Origin: CAWDZK01 sp963726615
Lineage (GTDB): Bacteria > Actinomycetota > Actinomycetes > JACCUZ01
Length of the DNA: 64,000 bases
Assembly (NCBI GenBank): GCA_963726615.1
Contig: CAVSCX010000016.1
Coordinates: forward strand, 62,001-126,000
Reading direction: 5' to 3'
Positions 17,745 to 25,071 of this stretch are shown piece by piece. A program made the position numbers and the translations under genes. The first letter of the stretch is position 1. Each line of letters starts with the position of its first letter. Below the pieces are notes generated by a model. The model saw nothing but the letters and a program-made list of their open reading frames with translations, ran no database searches and was not told the origin of the DNA.

Positions 17745-18700
17745 GGTGTCCTGCGGACGAGCCGGTCCATCGCCGCGATGTAGACGAGGACGAGCCCGGA
17801 CACGACGACAGCGATCACGACAGCGATCGCCATCGCCACCGGCCGGGCGTCCAGGTCGACGTCCTGCTGGTACTGCAGCGCCACCACGGAAAGCGGCGCC
17901 GGGAAGGGACGTCCCAGCAACAGCGGCACCTCGTAGCTGCCGACAGTGAAGGCGAACACGAGAACCGAGGTTGCCGCCACGGCCGGCGAGATCAGTGGCA
18001 GCACGACGTGGCGGAACCGCTGCCAGCCGGTGGCGCCCAGTGTCCGGGCCGCGGTCTGGAGCTCGTCCACACCCCCGGCGAGGGCAGCGAGGGTCACCAC
18101 CCCGACGAAGGGGGTCTCCTTCCACACGTACTCGGCGATGATGGCCCAGCCGAAGGCGTCCGCAGTGATCGCGGGGAAGTCGGCCGGCGCGCTCGTCAGA
18201 CCGAGCGTGTGGGTGAGCCGGGACAGCAGCCCGCTCTGCGACAGCAGCAGCAGCATGGTCAGGCCGCCGACCAGGTGCGGGACCGGAAGGGTCGACGCGA
18301 ACACGGCCCCCACGAGCCGCCGGGCCCGCCGCATCCGGTGCACGGCCAGCGCGCAGCCGACTCCGAGCACCGTGGAGAGGACGGTCGAGATGACGCCGAT
18401 GCGTGCGGTGAGTGCGAAGGAGGCGCGCACCGCCGGGTCGTCCCACAGCCGCCGGTAGGCGTCGAGGTTCCAGGTCCACCCGTCGACGAACGGCAGGTAC
18501 CCCAGCGACTGGGCCACGCCGAGCGAGAGTCCACCCACGAACAGCGTCAGCACCACGGCCAGGGCCGGGGACAGCAGCAGGACGATACGGACGGCCCGCG
18601 GCGGCCGGCGCAGGCTAGACCGTCGTGATCGACCCGCCGGCGGTGTGATGGTCTCGTCGACCCTCGGGTGGCTGGGGAGCCGGCGAGTCACGCGCGGCAC
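17741..18700 (-). CDS. ABC transporter permease, first YnjC-like half
   Basis: Integral membrane protein of 319 residues, GTG start 3 bp after the substrate-binding protein gene. A basic 35-residue N-terminus is followed by about six membrane segments and an EAA loop (LQTAARTLGATGWQRFRHVVLPLISPA) that docks on the ATPase. It is the N-terminal-half equivalent of YnjC. The substrate of YnjBCD systems is not established; a thiamine-related role has been suggested for them. Confidence 0.87.
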   Translation of the reverse strand: MPRVTRRLPSHPRVDETITPPAGRSRRSSLRRPPRAVRIVLLLSPALAVVLTLFVGGLSLGVAQSLGYLPFVDGWTWNLDAYRRLWDDPAVRASFALTARIGVISTVLSTVLGVGCALAVHRMRRARRLVGAVFASTLPVPHLVGGLTMLLLLSQSGLLSRLTHTLGLTSAPADFPAITADAFGWAIIAEYVWKETPFVGVVTLAALAGGVDELQTAARTLGATGWQRFRHVVLPLISPAVAATSVLVFAFTVGSYEVPLLLGRPFPAPLSVVALQYQQDVDLDARPVAMAIAVVIAVVVSGLVLVYIAAMDRLVRRTP

Positions 18701-18703
18701 CCG

Positions 18704-19960
18704 CTACTGCTGGAGGACACGGGACTTCCAGTCGGACTCGATCCGGGTGACGAAGGCCGCCGGCAGCTCGGGGACCGTGTTCGCCGTCAGCTCGCTGATC
18801 GGCAGCACCGACGGGCCGAGATCGACGGCGTCGAACGCGTCCCGTTGCGAAGGCTCCAGGGAGGCCAGGTCGATCGCCGGGTACGCACCGTTCGCCCTGT
18901 ACAGCTCCAGCTGGGTGTCGGGGGACAGGAGCTCGTTCGCCACCACCATGGCCGCTGCCTTGTGCCGGGCGTTGTAGGGGATCGCGACGAAGCTGTTGTT
19001 GGCGATGTTGCCGACGCTGAGAACAGTCTCGCGGGTGCTGGCCGGGAACACCCCGTCGGCGACCTTCTGAGCGACCGCACCGGGTCCGTAGGTGAGGAAC
19101 GCGTCGATCTCGCCGGAGCCGTAGAGCTTCTCCACGTCGTCCTGGCTGGCCGGGTAGGTGGCACCGCGGCGCCAGAGCGAGGGCTCGACGTCGTCGAGCT
19201 CTCGGTACAGACGGTCCGAGGCCGTCGTGAACGCCGGGTCGTCGACCGACGCGCCCAGCCCGTCCGGGCCACCGGCGGAGTCGTAGAGGAACGTGCGAAC
19301 CGCCATGGACCCGGTGAAGTCCGGCGGCGCCGGGTAGGTGAAGCGGCCCGGGTTCGCCTCCGCCCACGCGAACAGCGTCATGACGGACTCGACGTCGGCG
19401 GGGTCGAGCGTCGCGCTGTCGTAGACCAGGGCGGAGTCGGCCTGCTGCCAGACCGACTCGCAGCCGTCCACCGGTACGCCGAAGTCGTTGCGCACCGCCG
19501 GGTCGGTGAAGTCGACGTGCTCGGAGTTGGGGAGATCCTGGACGTAGCCGCAGTGCCACAGTGCGGCCTGCTTGCCGGTCGAGAAGTTCTCACCGTTGAC
19601 CCAGATCAGGTCGACGGCGCCGTTGTCGTCCCGACCGGCCTGCTTCTCGGCCAGCACCCTGTTCACGACGTCGACGGTGTCGGTGATCCTCACCTGGTTC
19701 ACGGTGACACCCTGCCGACGGAGCCGGTCGGCGAGGTACCCGGTCACGAACGAGTTGAGGTTGTCGTCGCCGCCGTACATGTACCAGTTGACGGTCTGCC
19801 CCTCGGCCTCCTCGAGCACGGCCGACCAGTCGTCGGCGCTCGGGCTGGCCTGCGGGCGGGTGGTGGTCCCGCCGCCGCAGGCGGTGACTGCGGCGAGGAC
19901 GCCCGCCACGACGGCGACGAGCCGGGCGCGGCGGTGGGGCGGCGCACTGAGCAGGGACAC
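18704..19960 (-). CDS. YnjB-like substrate-binding lipoprotein of ABC transporter
   Basis: Lipoprotein of 418 residues (lipobox around AAVTAC, Cys28). The mature start VNWYMYGGDDNLNSF and the stretch VVNRVLAEKQAGRD followed by VDLIWVNGENFSTGK match the COG4134/YnjB family I know from the E. coli ynjABCDEF cluster. It would bind the solute outside the membrane and hand it to the two permeases encoded next. Gene order binding protein, permease, permease, ATPase on one strand with 3-bp or overlapping junctions shows a complete importer. Confidence 0.87.
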   Translation of the reverse strand: MSLLSAPPHRRARLVAVVAGVLAAVTACGGGTTTRPQASPSADDWSAVLEEAEGQTVNWYMYGGDDNLNSFVTGYLADRLRRQGVTVNQVRITDTVDVVNRVLAEKQAGRDDNGAVDLIWVNGENFSTGKQAALWHCGYVQDLPNSEHVDFTDPAVRNDFGVPVDGCESVWQQADSALVYDSATLDPADVESVMTLFAWAEANPGRFTYPAPPDFTGSMAVRTFLYDSAGGPDGLGASVDDPAFTTASDRLYRELDDVEPSLWRRGATYPASQDDVEKLYGSGEIDAFLTYGPGAVAQKVADGVFPASTRETVLSVGNIANNSFVAIPYNARHKAAAMVVANELLSPDTQLELYRANGAYPAIDLASLEPSQRDAFDAVDLGPSVLPISELTANTVPELPAAFVTRIESDWKSRVLQQ

Positions 19961-19981
19961 GGTGTCTCCGGGTTCGGGCGG

Positions 19982-20689
19982 TCAGTCGGTGCCGGTAGCG
20001 GCACGCGCCGGTACCGACCGCAGACGGGAGGACGGGCGCGACCGGGACGCGGGCGGATCCGTGCGGGCGACGCCCGGCGCGGCCAGGGGGTCGGCACCGA
20101 GCACGCGGACGCCGAAGGCGATCCGCTGCGCGGCGGTGAAGGCGACGGCAGCAGCGAACAACCAGGCGATCAGCTCGGCCCGCGCGGGCAGCAGGGTGAA
20201 CAGGACGTACACGACGACGGTCTCGGTGCCTTCGGCCAGACCTCCGACGAACCGCAGCGAGCGCTCGTCGCCGTACTGCTGACGCCGTCGCTCCAGCAGC
20301 GAGGACACGGCGAGGAACGCGGTGCCCGACACGTAGTAGGCGCTGAGCAGGGCGACGCAGGCGAGGCGCGCTGACGGGACGGCTATCGCCACGCCGAGGA
20401 CGAACCCGGTGTAGATGCTGAAGTCGGCGACGATGTCGAGGAAGCCGCCGCGCTCGGTCGGGCCGTGCACGCGGGCGACGGCACCGTCGAGCCCGTCGAG
20501 GAGCCGGTTGCCGAGCCACAGCGCCAGGGCTGCCGGCCACATCCCAACGGCAGCGGCGACGCAGGCCGCGACGCCGAGCAGCCAGCCAGCGGCTGTGACA
20601 GCACCGGGGCGCACCCCCGCCGCAGCAAGCCGGACGGCGAGCCGGTCGAGCAGCGGCGCCGTTGCCGCACGCATCCTGACGTCAAGCAT
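19982..20689 (-). CDS. CDP-alcohol phosphatidyltransferase (YnjF-like)
   Basis: Membrane enzyme of about 235 residues with six hydrophobic segments. The catalytic motif D-x2-D-G-x2-A-R-x8-G-x3-D-x3-D is complete (NRLLDGLDGAVARVHG, then GGFLDIVADF), so it should transfer a phosphatidyl or similar phosphoalcohol group from a CDP-lipid to an alcohol. The ATG at 20689 overlaps the radical SAM gene by 8 bp; the longer frame to 20749 would overlap by 68 bp. E. coli ynjF, in the same family, also lies with ynjBCD, so the link between this enzyme and the transporter is conserved across phyla. Acceptor unknown. Confidence 0.86.
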   Translation of the reverse strand: MLDVRMRAATAPLLDRLAVRLAAAGVRPGAVTAAGWLLGVAACVAAAVGMWPAALALWLGNRLLDGLDGAVARVHGPTERGGFLDIVADFSIYTGFVLGVAIAVPSARLACVALLSAYYVSGTAFLAVSSLLERRRQQYGDERSLRFVGGLAEGTETVVVYVLFTLLPARAELIAWLFAAAVAFTAAQRIAFGVRVLGADPLAAPGVARTDPPASRSRPSSRLRSVPARAATGTD

Positions 20690-22145
20690 CCGGCCACCCC
20701 GTCGCCACGGCGCCGGGCGCTGCCGCGCCGGTGAGGGCACGGCTGCCACCGGTGCGGGTGCGGATCTCGGTCAGTGGCAGCAGGGTCCGCAGGGCCTCGT
20801 TCTCGAGCGGATCGAGCACGGCGTGCTGGACGCAAGCGGGGACCAGGCCCCCGGTCTCGGGGTGGGCCATCGCGTAGTGGCAGGCCGTCAGCCGCTCCTG
20901 CACGGACCTGAGGTGGGGGTCGGCACTGGTCTCACCACGTTTCATCATCTCCCACGCGGGATCCACGTCCTCGGCATCCATGAACTGGTGCATCACGAAG
21001 GACACCGGGCGCACCTGACGGTGGCGGAGCAGCGCACGCAGGCCGACCCTGCGGACCGCCCGGGCCGCCCAGCCGAGCGCCATCGGTGCCGTCCCGGGGT
21101 GGCGAACGAGCACACGGACGATCTGGGCCGTCAGCAGCCCCGGCGGCGTGCCACCGAACATGACGTGGCCGAAGCGGTCGAGGAAGGCGTCGCGGGCAGC
21201 GAGGTCGCGCTTGTCGTCGCCGTCGATGAACGGGTGCCACGTGTCGCCGACGTAGAAGCCGTAGGCGGTCCGGTTGCACCGCACGTCGCCGTTCTCGAAG
21301 ACGCGGTAGTCGAGCTTGCTGCCGACCCCCTTCTCCATCTCGCCCCACACCGAGTCGGGAGTCGCGTCCCGGTAGCGCTCGTGCCATCGACGGTCGTCAC
21401 CGAGGAAGGCGGCGGGCTGGAAGGACAACATGCCGAAGCCCATCCCGGAACCGTCGCGCACCACGTCGGAGACCTGGTCGAGGTTGGCCGGGGTCACGGT
21501 CATGTTGTGGGCGAGAAAGGATTTCACTCCGTGCTCGCGGCTCAGTCGCGCGAACATCTCGGTGAAGCGCCGACGGTACGGCGAGAGCGAGAGCTCGTCT
21601 GGCGGCCGGTTGATGCCGCGCCGGCCGAACATGAACATGTCGAAGTGGCCGGCGAACGACAGCCTGTCGAACCGGCGACTCCCGTCCGGTCCTAGCGCAA
21701 GCCGCTCGAGGTACTCGTAGTCGAAGTCGCCGTGGCTCATGCTCATCGGCTCGCGGCCGTTCTCGCGCATCACCGACAGGGTCTCGGCGTGGTCCTCGGG
21801 GGAGAGCAACGTGACCTCGCCACCGATCAGCTGTGCATGGGCGTACGGCCCCCGATGCTGCCGGAGGAGCCGCATCTGCTCGCGGACCTCACGCACCGTG
21901 TGCGCACCGTCGACCCGGACCCGGTTGGCATCGCGGGAGTGGTAGCACGGGGTGCACGCCAGGTTGCACTTCGGGAAGACGCCGTGAGTGCCCTCGCAGC
22001 CGACCGCCTTGCGGCCCAGCACCTGGCCGGGCGTCTTCACCACGTCCGGCAGCCCCGCCCAGCGGGCGGCCAGCGCCGCGGTGAAGTCCGGGTCGCCGTC
22101 CCGTACGAGCCGGGCCAACTCACGTGCTCGGGCGAGCAGTGCCAC
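20682..22145 (-). CDS. Radical SAM protein
   Basis: Radical SAM enzyme of 487 residues, GTG start with a GAGAGG Shine-Dalgarno. The cluster motif is CNLACTPC (Cys60, Cys64, Cys67; CX3CX2C) followed by Tyr; the SAM-binding GGE motif is IGGEVTLL. An additional Cys50 in VGCEGTHG precedes it, and C-terminal Cys/His residues (CHYAMAHPETGGLVPAC) might hold a further cofactor. I cannot assign a named subfamily. Because it overlaps the CDP-alcohol phosphatidyltransferase gene by 8 bp, the two may act on the same lipid-linked product. A promoter-like GGAAG-N19-GTT lies 138 bp upstream. Confidence 0.86.
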   Translation of the reverse strand: MALLARARELARLVRDGDPDFTAALAARWAGLPDVVKTPGQVLGRKAVGCEGTHGVFPKCNLACTPCYHSRDANRVRVDGAHTVREVREQMRLLRQHRGPYAHAQLIGGEVTLLSPEDHAETLSVMRENGREPMSMSHGDFDYEYLERLALGPDGSRRFDRLSFAGHFDMFMFGRRGINRPPDELSLSPYRRRFTEMFARLSREHGVKSFLAHNMTVTPANLDQVSDVVRDGSGMGFGMLSFQPAAFLGDDRRWHERYRDATPDSVWGEMEKGVGSKLDYRVFENGDVRCNRTAYGFYVGDTWHPFIDGDDKRDLAARDAFLDRFGHVMFGGTPPGLLTAQIVRVLVRHPGTAPMALGWAARAVRRVGLRALLRHRQVRPVSFVMHQFMDAEDVDPAWEMMKRGETSADPHLRSVQERLTACHYAMAHPETGGLVPACVQHAVLDPLENEALRTLLPLTEIRTRTGGSRALTGAAAPGAVATGWPDA

Positions 22146-22168
22146 TGGCTGTCGTCCTCTCGGTGCCT

Positions 22169-22187
22169 CCCCGCCGTGCGGGCGGGG
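22169..22187 (-). promoter_or_regulatory. Hairpin just before the radical SAM ribosome-binding site
   Basis: A 7-bp perfect stem (22169-22175 with 22181-22187, 5-nt loop) lies a few nt upstream of the GAGAGG ribosome-binding site on the minus strand. Its place in an otherwise unexplained ~190-nt leader suggests translational control or a processing site; no known riboswitch was recognised. Confidence 0.35.
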
Positions 22188-22282
22188 CTGTCAGGTACGG
22201 ATTCGCAGCCGGGGCAGGACCGGGTTGGTCGCCTGCGAGGGGTCGTGGTGCGCCCGGTCCCCGGTTCGACCGTCGGTCGGGG

Positions 22283-22309
22283 AACCCGGACACCCACGGG
22301 CACCCTTCC
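22283..22309 (-). promoter_or_regulatory. ECF-type promoter motif upstream of radical SAM gene
   Basis: On the minus strand GGAAG (22309-22305), 19 nt, GTTCC beginning at 22285. It is the same motif as at 15.2, 23.7 and 24.0 kb, but here it is 138 bp before the start codon, leaving a leader that contains the hairpin at 22169-22187. Confidence 0.5.
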
Positions 22310-22336
22310 CGGGCCGGTACCGGTTCAGACGCGGCC

Positions 22337-23710
22337 TCACCCACCGTCCCGTGCTTCGGCCGGTCGGGCCTGGCGGCCGTCGAGCTCGAAGAAGAACTGG
22401 GCCGCGGCGCTTCGTACGCCGGTGGACCAGGTCGGGTAGGCGTGCACGGTCTGCGCCAGGCGGCCGGTGAACGCGCCCACCCTCATGGCGAGCGCGACCT
22501 CGTGGATCATCTCCCCGGCCCGCTCGGCGACGATCGTGGCCCCGAGCAGCCGTCCGCCCGCCAGGTTGCGCGAGAGCAGCCGCGGGCCGGCGATGAGCGT
22601 GATGAAACCCTCGGTGCGCCCAGCGGCGATGGCCCGGTCGACCGCGCTCATCGGCAGGTGCGCCACCCGCCCGCCGTGCTCGGCCGCATCCGCCTCGCTC
22701 ATGCCCACCCGGGCGACCTCGGGACGGGTGAACGTGACCCACGGGACCGCGTCGGACCTGAACCGCAGTCGAAGCGGGAAGCGCAGCGCGTTGAGCGCCG
22801 CGGTGCGGCCCATCTCGTCGGCGGCGTGGGTGAACTGCAGGCCACCGTTGACGTCGCCCACCGCGTAGACCCGGCCTCCGTTCGCTCGCAGCCGCTCGTC
22901 GACCTTGATGTAGCCACGCTCGTCGACCTGCACCCCAGCGGCAGCCAGGTCCAGCCCGTCGGTGGCGGGACGCCGACCGACAGCGACAAGGAGCTGGGCA
23001 CTGTCGACAGTCGACCCGTCGTCGAGCTCGACCCGGACCACACCGTCCGCCGGACGGCGTACTGCGGTGACCTTGGTCCCCAGGCAGACCTCCACCCCGT
23101 CGCGTGCCAGCGCCGCTCCGATGACGGCGCCGGCCTCGGGCTCCTCCTTGGCCAGCAGCCGGTCCATAGCCTCCACGACGGTGACCCTGGTGCCGAGCCG
23201 CGCGAATGCCTGCGCCAGCTCGCAGCCGATCGCACCACCACCGAGCACAGTCAACGAGTCCGGCCGGGTCCGGAGGTCCCAGACGGTGTCGTTGGTGAGG
23301 TGCTCGCTGTCACGCAGGCCGGGGATGTCCGGGACCATCGGGCCTGCACCCAGCGCAAGGATCATCCGCGGGGCGGTCAGGGCCCGGCCAGCGACGGTCA
23401 CCGAGCCGGGCCCGGTCAGCTGGGCCCGTCCCTCGACGACGTCGACCCCCTCGCCGCGCAGCACGTCTGCCGTCTCGGTCGCCGCGATGCGCGCCACCGT
23501 GTCCCGTACCCGGCTCATCGCCTGGTCGAAGGGCACACCGTCGTCGGCGGCCTCGATCAGGGTCTTGGACGGGACGCAGCCCGTGAAGGTGCAGTCCCCC
23601 CCGACCGGGCCGTCCTGGACGAGCGCGACGCGCTTGTGCAGCCGTGCCGCGGTGCGGGCGGCGGCCATGCCGGCGGCACCGCCGCCGATGACAAGCAGGT
23701 CGTGGCTCAT
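22337..23710 (-). CDS. FAD-dependent pyridine nucleotide-disulfide oxidoreductase (mercuric reductase-like)
   Basis: Flavoprotein of 457 residues: FAD loop LLVIGGGAAGMAAAR, redox-active disulfide GGDCTFTGCVPSKT (Cys40, Cys45, CX4C), NAD(P)H loop LGGGAIGCELAQAFARLG, second FAD motif VYAVGDVNGG and a C-terminal dimer domain with AYPTWSTG. It lacks the N-terminal metal-binding domain and the C-terminal cysteine pair of true mercuric reductases, so the electron acceptor is probably a disulfide or small molecule. ATG is 8 nt after a GGAAG-N19-GTT element. It begins the run oxidoreductase, radical SAM, lipid enzyme, ABC importer. Confidence 0.88.
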   Translation of the reverse strand: MSHDLLVIGGGAAGMAAARTAARLHKRVALVQDGPVGGDCTFTGCVPSKTLIEAADDGVPFDQAMSRVRDTVARIAATETADVLRGEGVDVVEGRAQLTGPGSVTVAGRALTAPRMILALGAGPMVPDIPGLRDSEHLTNDTVWDLRTRPDSLTVLGGGAIGCELAQAFARLGTRVTVVEAMDRLLAKEEPEAGAVIGAALARDGVEVCLGTKVTAVRRPADGVVRVELDDGSTVDSAQLLVAVGRRPATDGLDLAAAGVQVDERGYIKVDERLRANGGRVYAVGDVNGGLQFTHAADEMGRTAALNALRFPLRLRFRSDAVPWVTFTRPEVARVGMSEADAAEHGGRVAHLPMSAVDRAIAAGRTEGFITLIAGPRLLSRNLAGGRLLGATIVAERAGEMIHEVALAMRVGAFTGRLAQTVHAYPTWSTGVRSAAAQFFFELDGRQARPAEARDGG

Positions 23711-23718
23711 GGGACAGG

Positions 23719-23745
23719 AACCCTAGGCGCCCGCAGTGCCCTTCC
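23719..23745 (-). promoter_or_regulatory. ECF-type promoter motif upstream of FAD oxidoreductase gene
   Basis: On the minus strand GGAAG (23745-23741), 19 nt, GTT (23721-23719), then exactly 8 nt to the ATG at 23710. Same half-sites and same start-codon spacing as at 24.0 kb and 15.2 kb; predicts a leaderless transcript. Confidence 0.65.
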
Positions 23746-23783
23746 CGCGGACGGCGGCCGGCGGGCAGGGCACTGGGGGCCGG

Positions 23784-24032
23784 TCACGGCCGCTCCGGTG
23801 AGCGGCCCAGGACCTGCTCGAGCCGGGGAGCCAGGGCCGGGCTCAACGGGGCCAGGGCGCGGACCCTGCGACGCAACGCGGCCCGTACCGCCAGCAGCGC
23901 GACCGCGTGCGCCGCGCAGTCGGGGCAGGCCCGGACGTGCCCGTGAGCCGCGGTGCTACGAGCCGGGCCCAGCTCGCCGTCGAGCAGAGCCTCGACGGAG
24001 AGCTCCCACCGACGGTGCAGGCCGCGACGCAT
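23784..24032 (-). CDS. Small zinc-finger (zf-HC2-like) protein, putative anti-sigma factor
   Basis: Protein of 82 residues with an HX3CX2C zinc motif (His32, Cys36, Cys39) within ALLDGELGPARSTAAHGHVRACPDC, the layout of the anti-sigma ZAS/zf-HC2 domain, followed by a basic helix (ALRRRVRALAPL). It has no membrane segment. The ATG at 24032 is 8 nt after a GGAAG-N18-GTT element, which favours it over a longer frame from 24104 that would overlap the divergent promoter. It is divergent from an ECF sigma gene that already has its own zinc anti-sigma partner, so it may be a second regulator or a redox sensor. Confidence 0.72.
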   Translation of the reverse strand: MRRGLHRRWELSVEALLDGELGPARSTAAHGHVRACPDCAAHAVALLAVRAALRRRVRALAPLSPALAPRLEQVLGRSPERP

Positions 24033-24040
24033 GCGGGGGG

Positions 24041-24066
24041 AACCCCCACCGCGCCGGCTCCCTTCC
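24041..24066 (-). promoter_or_regulatory. ECF-type promoter motif upstream of zf-HC2 gene
   Basis: On the minus strand GGAAG (24066-24062), 18 nt, GTT (24043-24041), 8 nt, ATG at 24032. It lies back to back with the plus-strand copy at 24085-24110. Confidence 0.68.
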
Positions 24067-24084
24067 GGCGATGATGGGCGCGAC

Positions 24085-24110
24085 GGAATCCGGTCGACCG
24101 TCACCGGGTT
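24085..24110 (+). promoter_or_regulatory. ECF-type (SigR/SigH-like) promoter upstream of the ECF sigma gene
   Basis: GGAAT (24085-24089), 18 nt, GTT (24108-24110), a perfect match to the GGAAT-N18-GTT consensus known for SigR of Streptomyces. The GTG at 24119 follows after 8 nt. Implies that the sigma factor transcribes its own gene. Confidence 0.72.
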
Positions 24111-24118
24111 CCCCTGGA

Positions 24119-24679
24119 GTGGCGGAAGCGGTGACAGACCTGGACGCCCTGCGTCGTGAGCGCTACCAGGAGCAGGTCCTGCCGGAGGTCGAGGTCCTCC
24201 TCAGGGTCGCCCTGTCGCTGACCCGGCACTCCGCCGACGCCGAGGACCTGGTGCAGGACACGCTGCTCCGCGCATGGCGCTCCCTCGACTCGTTCGACGG
24301 CCGCCACCCCCGGGCGTGGCTGCTCACCATCCTGCGCAACGCCCACATCAGCAGGAACCGGCGGCAACGCCCGGTGCTCATGGACGACCCCGATGTCACC
24401 TTGGAGCAGCACGCGGCCGAGGGCCCCGCGTCGGCATCGGCCGAGGACGTCGTCGTCGACCGCATGTTCGACGACGCGGTGGAGGCGTCCGTGCGCGACC
24501 TGCCGGACCGGTTCCGCGACACCTTGATGCTCGTCGACGTTCACGGCCTGACCTATGCCGAGGCCGCGCAGGTGCTCGAGGTCCCCGAGGGCACCGTGAT
24601 GAGCCGGCTGCACCGGGCTCGCAAGCGCGTGCGCGCCAGCCTGGCCGGGTCCGGACTCGCCCCGAGGAGGCACCGATGA
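24119..24679 (+). CDS. ECF-family RNA polymerase sigma factor, SigR-like
   Basis: Sigma-70 family factor of about 186 residues. Region 2 is SADAEDLVQDTLLRAWRSL with HPRAWLLTILRNAHISRNRR, and region 4 is LTYAEAAQVLEVPEGTVMSRLHRARKR, the latter close to that of SigR/SigH. The GTG at 24119 is chosen because a perfect GGAAT-N18-GTT element ends 8 nt before it; another GTG (24131) is possible, and an ATG at 24071 upstream of this promoter would give a longer isoform, as known for SigR in Streptomyces. It overlaps the next gene, a zinc anti-sigma factor, by 4 bp. It probably drives both directions of the divergent region. Confidence 0.85.
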   Translation: MAEAVTDLDALRRERYQEQVLPEVEVLLRVALSLTRHSADAEDLVQDTLLRAWRSLDSFDGRHPRAWLLTILRNAHISRNRRQRPVLMDDPDVTLEQHAAEGPASASAEDVVVDRMFDDAVEASVRDLPDRFRDTLMLVDVHGLTYAEAAQVLEVPEGTVMSRLHRARKRVRASLAGSGLAPRRHR

Positions 24680-25029
24680 CCGCTCACAACCAGCAGCCCG
24701 GGGAGATCCGGCCGCCGGTCCCGGCGCCGCCCTCGCACGACGGCCCGTGGGCGCGCTGGCGGGCGATGCGCGGCAGCCGGGACGTGGCCAGCTGCCGCCA
24801 GGTCGCCAAAGCCCTGCAGTCCTATCTGGACGGTGCCCTCGACGCCTCGAGCGCGCGGAGGGTCGCGCGGCACCTCGAGATGTGCCGTCGGTGCGGCCTG
24901 GAGGCCGAGACGTACGTCGCCATCAAGGCGGCGCTCGCCCGCGACGGCCGCGATGTCGACCCCGACGCGGTGGCACGCCTCCGGGAGTTCGGGGCCGGGC
25001 TGGCTGACAGCGCCCCCGACAGCGCGTAG
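24676..25029 (+). CDS. Zinc-containing anti-sigma factor (ZAS/zf-HC2), RsrA-like
   Basis: Soluble protein of 117 residues with the ZAS pattern Cys40, His66, Cys70, Cys73 (SCRQVAKALQSYLDG, then ARHLEMCRRCG; HX3CX2C). Such proteins hold the sigma factor while zinc-bound and release it when their cysteines are oxidised. The ATG overlaps the sigma factor stop by 4 bp (ATGA), so both are made in equal amounts. No membrane segment, so it would sense a cytoplasmic signal. The exact redox behaviour is inferred from the family. Confidence 0.82.
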   Translation: MTAHNQQPGEIRPPVPAPPSHDGPWARWRAMRGSRDVASCRQVAKALQSYLDGALDASSARRVARHLEMCRRCGLEAETYVAIKAALARDGRDVDPDAVARLREFGAGLADSAPDSA

Positions 25030-25071
25030 GCATCGCCGGGCCGGGAAGGCCGGCCGCCGAAGCGCCTCGCC

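Noticed and set aside
22337..23710. True mercuric reductase (merA)
   Set aside because: No N-terminal metal-binding domain, no C-terminal cysteine pair and no mer genes around it; only the CX4C flavoprotein core is shared.
22124..24679. An 851-residue plus-strand frame ending in the ECF sigma factor
   Set aside because: Only the last ~186 residues look like protein; the rest is antisense to the FAD oxidoreductase. The promoter at 24085-24110 separates the real gene from it.
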